Source of the DNA: RGIG4079 sp045531405
GTDB taxonomy: Bacteria > Bacteroidota > Bacteroidia > Bacteroidales > Muribaculaceae
DNA: 64,000 nucleotides
NCBI GenBank assembly: GCA_045531405.1
Contig: JAZSDX010000076.1
Location: 30,490-94,489 of the forward strand
Reading direction: 5' to 3'
Part shown: positions 7,392 to 15,855 of the stretch, in pieces
How the letters are laid out: the number at the start of each line of letters is the position of its first letter
Position numbering within the stretch: the stretch's first letter is position 1
Notes under the pieces: generated by a model
The model's input: the letters and a program-made list of their open reading frames with translations, nothing else
Databases searched by the model: none
What the model was told of the DNA's origin: nothing
Position numbers and translations under genes: made by a program

Positions 7392-9827
7392 CTATCTAAT
7401 GTTTGCAATACTGATTATATCGGCAAACACACCGGCAGCTGTAACTTCAGCTCCCGCACCATAACCCTTAATCACCATTGGGTATTCGTTATAACGCTCG
7501 GTTGTCAAAAGTATTACATTGTTACTTCCTTCGAGAACATAAAATGGGTGAGAAGAATCAACTTTTTGCAAGCTAACATCTAGTTTACCATTTTCCAATC
7601 GTGCAACAAAACGGAACCGTTGATTTTCAGCTTCTGCTTTAGCTCGTTTAGCTTCAAAATTATCATCTATTTCGGTTATACGATTAAAGAAATCCTCTAT
7701 CGAACCTTCAAAATATTCATCAGGTATAAATAAATGTTTTTCCACATCATCTTGCTCAACAATATATCCAGCCTCACGTGCCAGGATTACCAACTTGCGA
7801 ATAACATCTTTCCCACTTAAGTCGATGCGAGGATCGGGCTCACTATAACCTGCCTCTTTTGCCATCTTTATAGCACGACTCATTGGAATTTCACGACTTA
7901 ACACATTAAATATATAGTTAAGAGTTCCCGACAATACAGCTTCTATTCTTAATATTTTATCACCCGAATTTATAAGACTATTTATTGTATTAATAATTGG
8001 GAGCCCTGCTCCTACATTTGTTTCAAACAAGAACTTCACATCTTTTTTGCGTGCTATATGTTTGAGTTTTGAGTAGTTCTTATAACATGATGATGCAGCA
8101 ATCTTATTGGCTGCTACCACATTCACATTATGCGACAACAAATCTCCATACAAAGCAGCGACACCTTCGTTAGCCGTACAATCTACAAATACCGAATTAA
8201 AGATATTCATACCCAACACCCCGTTTTTTATATTCTCGGGAGTTGATGCGATATCTGAGCTATCTAATAATTCCTTATAATTTGCAATATCAACACCCTC
8301 TCTATTAAATATACACTTACGTGAATTTGATATTCCTACAACTCTCAGTTCAAGAGCTTTATTCTTTAATAGATTGTCGTGTTGTAATCTTATTTGCTCC
8401 AACAAATGTTGCCCCACATTACCAACTCCAACGATAAATAAGTTTAGCACCTGTGTTTCCGAAAGGAAGAACGAATCGTGTATAACATTTAATGCCTTTC
8501 TCAAATTCTCCAAATCAATAACAAACGATATATTTGTTTCTGAAGCACCTTGAGCACATGCTATTACATTGATCCCATTACGACCAAGCGTATTAAACAA
8601 TTTGCCGGCAATACCGGTCGAATGTTTCATATTTTCGCCAACGATTGCAACAGTTGCAAGATTGGGTTCCGCGTCTATTTCACTAATTTCACCTGATTGC
8701 AATTCAACAGCAAATTCCTCTTTTAATACAGCCACTGCCAATTCGGCATCAGCATTCTTTACGGCAAATGAAGTGTTATTTTCACTCGACGCTTGCGACA
8801 CAAGGAATACACTCACACCATTTTTTGCCAATGCATTAAAGATTCGGGCATTGATTCCAATAATACCTACCATACCAAGACCTGATACGGTGATCAAACA
8901 TGTATCATTGATTGATGAAATACCTTTAATTGCTTTCCCCTCCGGACTCGGACGTTGTTCCGAAATACATGTTCCGGGAGCCGTGGGATTAAATGTATTT
9001 TTAATCCAAATTGGAATATTTTTATGACATACGGGGTAAATTGTCGGGGGATAGATAACCTTTGCGCCAAAGTTACATAACTCCATCGCTTCAACAAACG
9101 ATAAATGGTCAATAACGTATGTATTATTGATTACACGAGGGTCGGCAGTCATAAAACCATCAACATCTGTCCATATTTCAAGCACCGAAGCATTAAGCGT
9201 CGCCGCCAATATTGCAGCAGTATAATCACTTCCTCCACGACCAAGGTTTGTGATATTTCCATTTTCATCTGATGAAATAAAACCCGGTACCACTGCCACT
9301 TTGAAGTTATTGTTATCAAACGTAGCATGGATATATTTTTGAGTCGTATCATTATCAAGAATATGTTTGCCAAATTGTTGTTCTGTCTTGATAAAATTAC
9401 GAGAGTCATAATGTTGGGCGTCTTTAATGATGCGACTTATTATCACGCTAGACAACCTCTCTCCATAGCTCACTATAATATCAAGAGTGCGGTCCGACAA
9501 ATCCTTTATCAAACTCACACCCTTATATATATTTCCCAATTCCTCGAGCAATGGATCCACAATCGCTTTCAATCCCTCGAGTTTATCGGCTGAAACCATA
9601 TTGACCATCACATTATTGTGGCGTTCTACTATACGAGCGTAGCAATCCAAATGGTCCTTATCTCCTTGAGCTGCAAGTTTGGCTGTATTTATCAGCTGAT
9701 CCGTAATCCCACCAAGTGCCGAAACTACCACAATTACAGGTTCATTACAACCTTCTACTATTTTCTTTACACTTCTGAGACTTTCAACGGTTCCCACCGA
9801 TGTACCACCAAATTTAAGTACTTTCAT
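7392..9827 (-). CDS. thrA: Bifunctional aspartokinase/homoserine dehydrogenase I
   Basis: An 811-residue fusion enzyme catalysing the first and third steps from aspartate to homoserine. The aspartokinase domain (about 1-290) begins KVLKFGGTSVG and holds GRGGSDYTA. Two ACT regulatory domains follow (about 310-440; VSGLGMVGI and VAIVGENM). The homoserine dehydrogenase domain (about 460-811) opens with FIVGVGNVGQHLLE and includes AANKIAAS and AGYSEPDPRIDLSGKD. ACT domains imply feedback inhibition, typically by threonine. It is the first gene of a six-gene cluster with a good promoter about 65 bp upstream. No leader peptide or attenuator is apparent in the short 5' UTR. Confidence 0.97.
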   Translation of the reverse strand: MKVLKFGGTSVGTVESLRSVKKIVEGCNEPVIVVVSALGGITDQLINTAKLAAQGDKDHLDCYARIVERHNNVMVNMVSADKLEGLKAIVDPLLEELGNIYKGVSLIKDLSDRTLDIIVSYGERLSSVIISRIIKDAQHYDSRNFIKTEQQFGKHILDNDTTQKYIHATFDNNNFKVAVVPGFISSDENGNITNLGRGGSDYTAAILAATLNASVLEIWTDVDGFMTADPRVINNTYVIDHLSFVEAMELCNFGAKVIYPPTIYPVCHKNIPIWIKNTFNPTAPGTCISEQRPSPEGKAIKGISSINDTCLITVSGLGMVGIIGINARIFNALAKNGVSVFLVSQASSENNTSFAVKNADAELAVAVLKEEFAVELQSGEISEIDAEPNLATVAIVGENMKHSTGIAGKLFNTLGRNGINVIACAQGASETNISFVIDLENLRKALNVIHDSFFLSETQVLNLFIVGVGNVGQHLLEQIRLQHDNLLKNKALELRVVGISNSRKCIFNREGVDIANYKELLDSSDIASTPENIKNGVLGMNIFNSVFVDCTANEGVAALYGDLLSHNVNVVAANKIAASSCYKNYSKLKHIARKKDVKFLFETNVGAGLPIINTINSLINSGDKILRIEAVLSGTLNYIFNVLSREIPMSRAIKMAKEAGYSEPDPRIDLSGKDVIRKLVILAREAGYIVEQDDVEKHLFIPDEYFEGSIEDFFNRITEIDDNFEAKRAKAEAENQRFRFVARLENGKLDVSLQKVDSSHPFYVLEGSNNVILLTTERYNEYPMVIKGYGAGAEVTAAGVFADIISIANIR

Positions 9828-9890
9828 TTATTCTTAGTTCGATTTAATTATTAAATATGTGGCTACAACTCCACAATCCGATTTAATATA

Positions 9891-9921
9891 CAAAGATAAT
9901 CAATATCCCATAATTACCCAA
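9891..9921 (-). promoter_or_regulatory. Bacteroides-type promoter for the thrA operon
   Basis: On the minus strand TATCTTTG (9898 to 9891) matches the TAnnTTTG -7 element, with TTG (9921-9919) 20 bp upstream as the -33 element. Transcription would begin near 9883, leaving a leader of about 55 nt. Confidence 0.75.
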
Positions 9922-10146
9922 CATTTTTAATCAGATAAAAATGCTCAAATTCTTTGCTGATTCAGAACTACACTTTCAGTAGTTAATATTTGCAAAATAG
10001 CTTTCTTATTAATAGTGTGATATAAATACTTTATAAAATTGTTTTTTTATATCTTAGACATTTGCACGATTCTTATTTTTCTTCTGATGCGACACTTAAT
10101 TTTGCTTTTTTTTTGTTTTATGTTTCCATACCTATGTATTTTTAAC
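9922..10146. other. AT-rich intergenic DNA between divergent units
   Basis: This is the bulk of the 412-bp gap between thrA and the broken BspA-like gene. I see no ORF. The only structure is a small inverted repeat, AACTAC/GTAGTT at 9966-9984, and several T-tracts. Confidence 0.6.
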
Positions 10147-10185
10147 TATATTTGAATTTACACACTCTCTACAATAAAGAGAGTG
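10147..10185 (+). promoter_or_regulatory. Promoter -7 element and leader hairpin of the broken BspA-like gene
   Basis: TATATTTG (10147-10154) fits TAnnTTTG. The surrounding stretch, TTTTTAACTATATTTG, recurs at 61952-61967 upstream of the intact paralogue at 62049. Just downstream, CACTCTCT (10163-10170) pairs perfectly with AGAGAGTG (10178-10185) around a 7-nt loop. The hairpin is not conserved in the paralogue's leader. No convincing -33 TTG is seen. Confidence 0.5.
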
Positions 10186-10239
10186 ATATAATCCTTATGG
10201 ATGTTTACTGATTATCAACGATTTGATTTCATACACTTA

Positions 10240-11149
10240 TGAGAAAGTTTTTACATAATAATAAAGCCTTCATTTCAATAGTTTTGAACTTATTTGTGTG
10301 CTTTAATACTCATGCCCAAATTTTATAATAGATGGCATATATTACAACATTACCGATTATACTAATAAGACGGTTGAAGTTACACATAACGAAAGTCCTT
10401 TTGGCATCGATTTCAATAATTACTCCGGTTCTGTTACAATCCCTTCTACGGTAACATATAGTGGTATTACCTATTCCGTAACATCAATTGGCTCGAGTGC
10501 GTTCAGAAATTGCACCGGTTTAACTTCAATTACTATCCCCAACTCCGCAAACAAAATTGGCGAATATGCGTTCTCCTATTGCGACGGCTTGAACGAAGTT
10601 AATATCTCTGATTTATCGGCTTGGTGTAAAATAAGTTATGGAAATTTTGATGCAAATCCATTATATAATGCAGCGAAACTTATACTAAATGAAACTGAAA
10701 TAACTAATTTAGTTATCCCTAATAATATTTCTCAAATTAATTACTCTGCATTTATTAATTGCTCCGGTTTAACATCGATTACTATTCCTAATACTGTAAC
10801 TTCAATTAGCAATTATGCGTTCTATGGTTGCATAGGATTGACATCGGTAAAAACTCTTAATCCAATTCCTCCAATGTGTAGCTCGAATTCGTTTTATCCT
10901 GTTTATGATGCCATATTATCTATTCCCGAAGGTGCTAAAGATGCATATACTACAGCCAAGGGATGGTAATATTTTACTAATATACAAGAGTTTGCAGGCA
11001 TCGACAATATTGAAGCCGACAGCAACGCTATTGAAAACGCTCGCTATAATATTCATGGTCGTCAGCTCGCTGAACCTACAAAAGGTATCAATATCGTAAA
11101 ATATAATGATGGCACTACAAGAAAAGAAATCGTAAAAATAGAGGAATAA
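10240..11149 (+). pseudogene. Broken BspA-like leucine-rich-repeat surface protein
   Basis: The start matches the intact gene at 62049 almost base for base (MRK...ISI..LNLFVCFNTHA). After Gln-Ile the frame reaches TAATAG; adding one T in the ATTTTAT run near 10320 restores FIIDGIYYNITD and the whole downstream frame. The frame then holds the YSGSVTIPSTV region and about five LRR units (AF..C.GLTSITIPN) up to an in-frame TAA at 10967-10969, where the paralogue reads W-N-K-F-T. Beyond it the same frame continues with the C-terminal sorting-type tail (NIHGRQLAEPTKG...NIVKYNDGTT) to a TAA at 11147. Two separate lesions make it a pseudogene, unless one is a sequencing error. Confidence 0.87.
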
Positions 11150-11353
11150 ATTTCCATTAAAATTTAACCCAACAAGTGCGTTTGCATTTTATGGAATTTA
11201 TTATTGTCATAAAGGTCTTTCCATTTTTTTTAGCAGAAGAGACAAAACCAACATAACGCACACAGTTATTTACACATACAAATAAACCCTTCTAAAATTT
11301 CACATCCTTCTGTTCTTTGTTTTTTGACAGAATGGCAGAATAGACATAACAAA

Positions 11354-13201
11354 TTAAAACTGGAAGTAAATAAATGGTTTCATCTCAGATGATACAAATT
11401 GATATGCAACAAATATCGCAAAAACCACAATTACACCAATCACTGGGATTGGCAGTTTTGCAAACATTATACGATATCGGCGTTTTAAGTTATCGGGCAA
11501 CCAATGTATAATCATTCCAATAACAAACAACGAAAACACTGTTCCGTATGCCGAAATAATATCAAAGATATTTCCATTCCAAGCCGAGCCTATTTGCGTT
11601 ACCATATCACTTGCTGTTTGCCATGCCTTCTCATTTGCAACAGCCGGGTCTAAATCAGAGCCCGAACGGAAAAACAATCGAGTGAATGAAATAAATACAA
11701 AAGTAATAAATATAGCCCACGAGCGTTCAAGCCATGAAAAGTCATTATTATATTTGCTTCGTTTATATAAATATCTTATCATAGCTCCAACAAGCACAAT
11801 CAGCATAAATACCAATAACATGTTCCATAATGGAGCAGGGTAGAGAAGTGCAATCAAACCAAGAATAATCGTAACAGCACCGGCAACCATTAATCGATCA
11901 ACCATAGTCCAATCACGCCAAAACTTATACACAACCATACCTACACCATTCAATCCTCCCCAAATCATAAAATTACAGCTTGCACCATGCCATAATCCGC
12001 CAAGCAGCATAGTAATCATCGAGTTAAGGTTTGCTACGATGGCTTTGCGTTTCTGTGGGAAATTCAAGGCTGTATATATCACAAGCGAAGCAATTAACAA
12101 CACTATCAATGCAATCCAAATACTTCCACTTAATATTAGAGCAATCAACGTGATAGTGATAATCCAAAAATAAGTACCAAATGTAATATTGCGATTACCT
12201 CCTAAAGGGATATATAAATATGTTTGCAACCATCGAGACAGAGATATATGCCAACGTTTCCAAAAGTTACTACAGTTTTGAGCCTTATAGGGCGAATCAA
12301 AGTTTTTAGGCAAATGAAAACCCATCAACAATGACAAACCTATAGCAATGTCGGTATAGCCAGAAAAATCGGCATATACTTGTAGTGAATATAAAAACAA
12401 TGCAGCAACATTCTCAAAACCTGAAAAGAGTAGGGGATTATCAAATATTCTATCTATAAAATTAAGAGCCAAATAATCACTTAATATAATTTTTTTAAGC
12501 AAACCATTAAGAATCCAAAATACAGCAATCCCAAATTGTGTTTTACTCAAATTATACTTTTTATATAATTGTGGGATGAAATCACTTGCCTTTACAATAG
12601 GCCCGGCAACTAATTGAGGGAAGAACGTAACATAAAAACCAAAATCCAATATATTCCTCACCGGCTTAATCAACCCTTTATACACATCACATGTATAGCT
12701 TATTACTTGGAATGTATAGAACGATATTCCTACCGGAAGAATTATATTATCCACACTAAAAGAAGTTCCAAATAAGCTATTGAAACCTGAGGCTGCTATA
12801 TTTGTTACTTCAATATTTAATCCAAATATTGAATTTATTACATCGGCAAAAAAATAGGCATACTTAAAATAGCATAATATTGACAAATCGATAATTATAC
12901 TCAGTATCAAAAACAATCGTTTCAATATAAGAGTTTTTGCCTTATAAATTTGTTTCGCAAGCAGAAAATCAGAACATGTTACCAACAAAAGCAACCCAAC
13001 AAATAAACCACTTGTTTTATAATAAAAGAACAAACTAATAAAAAACAAATAGCTGTTTCTTAAAATTTTTCGTTTTTTGAAGTAAGCAAATCCGGCAAAG
13101 ACAAATGCAAAAAAAGCCCAAAATTGAAACTGTGTAAACAATAACGGATTGCTTGAGTCAAAAGAAAAAACGTATGCTAAATAATTAAAAAAATCACTCA
13201 T
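11354..13201 (-). CDS. MBOAT-family O-acyltransferase (AlgI/PatA-like)
   Basis: A 615-residue polytopic inner-membrane protein with about a dozen hydrophobic segments. It carries the MBOAT signature: the NFWKRWHISLSRWLQTYLY loop, and the catalytic histidine H405 in GLWHGASCNFMIWG. AlgI/PatA-type members move acetyl groups across the membrane for O-acetylation of polysaccharide or peptidoglycan. The two preceding genes encode exported SGNH-hydrolase-like proteins, the usual periplasmic partners, and it overlaps the nearer by 8 bp. The glycan modified cannot be told from sequence. The start is ATG at 13201. Confidence 0.92.
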   Translation of the reverse strand: MSDFFNYLAYVFSFDSSNPLLFTQFQFWAFFAFVFAGFAYFKKRKILRNSYLFFISLFFYYKTSGLFVGLLLLVTCSDFLLAKQIYKAKTLILKRLFLILSIIIDLSILCYFKYAYFFADVINSIFGLNIEVTNIAASGFNSLFGTSFSVDNIILPVGISFYTFQVISYTCDVYKGLIKPVRNILDFGFYVTFFPQLVAGPIVKASDFIPQLYKKYNLSKTQFGIAVFWILNGLLKKIILSDYLALNFIDRIFDNPLLFSGFENVAALFLYSLQVYADFSGYTDIAIGLSLLMGFHLPKNFDSPYKAQNCSNFWKRWHISLSRWLQTYLYIPLGGNRNITFGTYFWIITITLIALILSGSIWIALIVLLIASLVIYTALNFPQKRKAIVANLNSMITMLLGGLWHGASCNFMIWGGLNGVGMVVYKFWRDWTMVDRLMVAGAVTIILGLIALLYPAPLWNMLLVFMLIVLVGAMIRYLYKRSKYNNDFSWLERSWAIFITFVFISFTRLFFRSGSDLDPAVANEKAWQTASDMVTQIGSAWNGNIFDIISAYGTVFSLFVIGMIIHWLPDNLKRRYRIMFAKLPIPVIGVIVVFAIFVAYQFVSSEMKPFIYFQF

Positions 13202-14453
13202 CTATATCTATATTGCGAAAATTACCGACAAATGCATTATAAAACAAATCACCTAATAATTCATAACCTTCTTTCTTAAAATGAATCCTATCGTTTTGCA
13301 TCAATTGCTGACTTTCCCATTCCTTAGAAGAACCGGGACCTCCCATAACTCTAAACAAGTTCCATACAGCTCCGTTATATTTGCGTGCCAAATCGATAAA
13401 TGCTTGTTCCACCTTTATTGTGTTTGGATTATATCCGGTTCTATAACCTCGTATTTTTAATTTGCAATCATTATTAGTAATAAATACGAACACTGCATTG
13501 GGATTGACAAATTTAATACGCTCTATCAATCGGCAGTAATTTGCCTTAAATTCATCAACATTAAACTTAGCCGGAGAAACATTGGCATCATTAATACCAA
13601 TACCCAATATAATTATATCGGGATTAATATATTTAATCTCCTTTTCAAAATATTGACAACGTAACCAAGCCGGTACTGAAGCTCCATTAATACCGGCCTC
13701 ATGATAAGTCAAACCCGAATATGAATTTTCGGTTATTATACCTCTAATTGTAACAGGACTGTTTTCATCACATTCAAACAGCACACAACCGTCAGATGCT
13801 TCGTTTGACAGTTGGAATGTATATGCACCATCTTCAATTGAATTAGGAGCTATTGTATCGCCTCCACATACCAATAACGGATATCGCATTTTATTTTCAT
13901 ATTCGCCTAATACAATTAATTTATCATATTGCCACAAATCATTTTCACATGATTTTAGATTAAACGAGATCGATGCCATCGAATCACACGACTGAATTGC
14001 AGCACCGGATACTCCTAATGGCAATTCAGGCAAACGGTCAACACATTTTGCTTTTCTCCAACTACCGGTTGTTGACATGCAATAGTTCTTGGGGGCATTT
14101 GTTCCCATTGCTCGAAAAGGGAAAATAATACCTTTTGAGCTTGTATAATCACCTATTAATTCGCGGAAATTCATTCTTAACCGGTGGCTGAATATTCCTG
14201 CTTGGACATGGCTTCCTCCAATATGCAATATCGAAATATGCCCTTGCCCCAACGCCATTGTTTGGTTAATTCTATCATACAAATCAACAAGCAATTTATC
14301 ATCTCCCGGGACAATCAATACATTTTCATCGTGATTTATGCACGTATATTCCGGAATTAACTTAAATTCGCTAATTCCAATCGATAATGCCTCATTATTA
14401 AATGAAAATATGTAAAATAAAACGATTAAATATGTGTTGATTATTCTTTTCAT
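13194..14453 (-). CDS. Exported SGNH/GDSL-hydrolase-like protein, partner of MBOAT
   Basis: A 419-residue protein with an N-terminal hydrophobic signal (YLIVLFYIFSF). SGNH blocks: HIGGSH with the probable nucleophile S81, ILGIGINDAN (block III) and NDRIHF with D388 and H391. Block I reads GGS where most relatives have GDS, but the catalytic Ser, Asp and His are all kept. Its likely job is to transfer or remove O-acetyl groups outside the inner membrane. I chose ATG at 14453, which overlaps the previous stop as TGATG; an adjacent GTG at 14456 is less likely. It overlaps the MBOAT gene by 8 bp. Confidence 0.85.
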   Translation of the reverse strand: MKRIINTYLIVLFYIFSFNNEALSIGISEFKLIPEYTCINHDENVLIVPGDDKLLVDLYDRINQTMALGQGHISILHIGGSHVQAGIFSHRLRMNFRELIGDYTSSKGIIFPFRAMGTNAPKNYCMSTTGSWRKAKCVDRLPELPLGVSGAAIQSCDSMASISFNLKSCENDLWQYDKLIVLGEYENKMRYPLLVCGGDTIAPNSIEDGAYTFQLSNEASDGCVLFECDENSPVTIRGIITENSYSGLTYHEAGINGASVPAWLRCQYFEKEIKYINPDIIILGIGINDANVSPAKFNVDEFKANYCRLIERIKFVNPNAVFVFITNNDCKLKIRGYRTGYNPNTIKVEQAFIDLARKYNGAVWNLFRVMGGPGSSKEWESQQLMQNDRIHFKKEGYELLGDLFYNAFVGNFRNIDIDE

Positions 14454-15853
14454 CACTTAGAATTATTTGAAACCTCATCTAAGCCATTTCTATATCGATA
14501 GAATTTATAATATAGTTGAAATGTATTATATAATATATCAGATATTTCTTTTGCACCTTTTTGCGTGAAATGAATATGGTCGGGACCTGCCAATTGTGGG
14601 CGAGCTTTCACCCATTGTACAATTGAATTTCTACCACCCATGGCTAAATACATATCCCAAAATGCCGCTCCTGATTCATTTGCGGCCTCTCGCAATGCTT
14701 TCACTACATTTTCCATTTGAGGATAAGTTTGCATTTTCCCATTTCGTCGAGTTGCCATATCGGCAGGACCGATAAACAAAATTTTTGAAGAAGGTGATAT
14801 TTGCCTAAACAGCTGTATTTGCTCTTTTATAGAGTTTTTATACGTTTCTATACTCTTATCCGATTTAAGATATGGCACCGAGTTACCTCCATATTGCAAG
14901 ATAATTAACCCAACATTCTCATTCTTAAAAAATGGAATCATTGATGTAGAATCTATATTGGTAAACATCGCACCTGAACAACCTCGCATTGGTATATTAT
15001 CAATTGATACTCCGGTAACACCGTCTAACATTATTCCATATACTTCTGCATCGCCACTAAGAGTAATTGTAGCTTTCCCAATTGATTTAGGTAATGAAAT
15101 TGTATAAATCGAATTTTTTTCTGTGCCAACATTCTTTAATACACATACAGTATCAGCTGTAGCAACACTGAAAGAGCCATTCCGAGCTGAAATAGATATT
15201 CGTTGAAATTTAGATGAAATAGGATATTTCTTCCCAAGTCCTGTAACTTTTACTTTTGTTGTTCCCCATGTCTTTGTTACCTGCCCCATGACACCATACC
15301 GTCTATGCGACACTCTATTTTCAGGTGCTCCATATATCAGACCTCTGGACACTTCGCAGGGCGAAATGGATTGTGAAAGAGTATATGTAGCAATAGTTTG
15401 CTGCACCGGAATCAATCCAACCCCCATACCACCAAATTGTTCTTGAAAACGGCTTCTCAAATCACACGATATGCGATCGCATTCAAGCTGAGAATCACCA
15501 TAATGCATGATTCTGACATGTTTATTTTTTGCATTATCAAGTAACTTGAAAAAGTCATCTAAATATGATTCATCATCACCGGGCATAAAAAAACGAGCTG
15601 GATTGTCTTCGCAAAAGGTCTTAAATTCATTTTCTTTTGCAATTTCCAAATCACTCTTCCTTTTTTCTATTATAGCCTGAGGAGCTTCAACATCAACAAT
15701 TGTATCGTTTGGGACCTCAATAACTTCAGCTATTGACGGAAATTTTAATGTCGTACCAAATAAATCTATTCCATCATCTGGAAAGATAATACATAGTACT
15801 GCCAACGAAGCTATTATTGCAATAATAAATTTTAATATCGATTTAGCTTGCAT
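14453..15853 (-). CDS. Membrane-anchored SGNH/GDSL-hydrolase-like protein
   Basis: A 466-residue protein with an N-terminal signal anchor (ILKFIIAIIASLAVLCIIF), then a linker and an SGNH domain: HYGDSQLE with S121, LIILQYGGNS for block III, and GPDHIHF with D425 and H428. A jelly-roll-like insert (about 190-290) separates blocks I and III, as in some peptidoglycan and polysaccharide O-acetylesterases or acetyltransferases. Like its neighbour it probably works with the MBOAT protein. It lies 2 bp after prfC and overlaps the next SGNH gene by 1 bp. Whether it is an esterase or a transferase is unclear. Confidence 0.85.
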   Translation of the reverse strand: MQAKSILKFIIAIIASLAVLCIIFPDDGIDLFGTTLKFPSIAEVIEVPNDTIVDVEAPQAIIEKRKSDLEIAKENEFKTFCEDNPARFFMPGDDESYLDDFFKLLDNAKNKHVRIMHYGDSQLECDRISCDLRSRFQEQFGGMGVGLIPVQQTIATYTLSQSISPCEVSRGLIYGAPENRVSHRRYGVMGQVTKTWGTTKVKVTGLGKKYPISSKFQRISISARNGSFSVATADTVCVLKNVGTEKNSIYTISLPKSIGKATITLSGDAEVYGIMLDGVTGVSIDNIPMRGCSGAMFTNIDSTSMIPFFKNENVGLIILQYGGNSVPYLKSDKSIETYKNSIKEQIQLFRQISPSSKILFIGPADMATRRNGKMQTYPQMENVVKALREAANESGAAFWDMYLAMGGRNSIVQWVKARPQLAGPDHIHFTQKGAKEISDILYNTFQLYYKFYRYRNGLDEVSNNSK

Positions 15854-15855
15854 TC

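Noticed and set aside
8569..9027. A 152-residue open frame on the plus strand
   Set aside because: It lies wholly antisense inside thrA, whose product is unmistakable, and its sequence has no recognisable domain.
9828..9900. A threonine attenuator or riboswitch before thrA
   Set aside because: The predicted leader is only about 55 nt, with no leader peptide of Thr/Ile codons and only a 5-bp stem (TGTGG/CCACA).
10905..11099. A short plus-strand frame at the end of the broken BspA-like gene
   Set aside because: It is out of register; the frame matching the intact paralogue's tail runs from 10970 to 11149.
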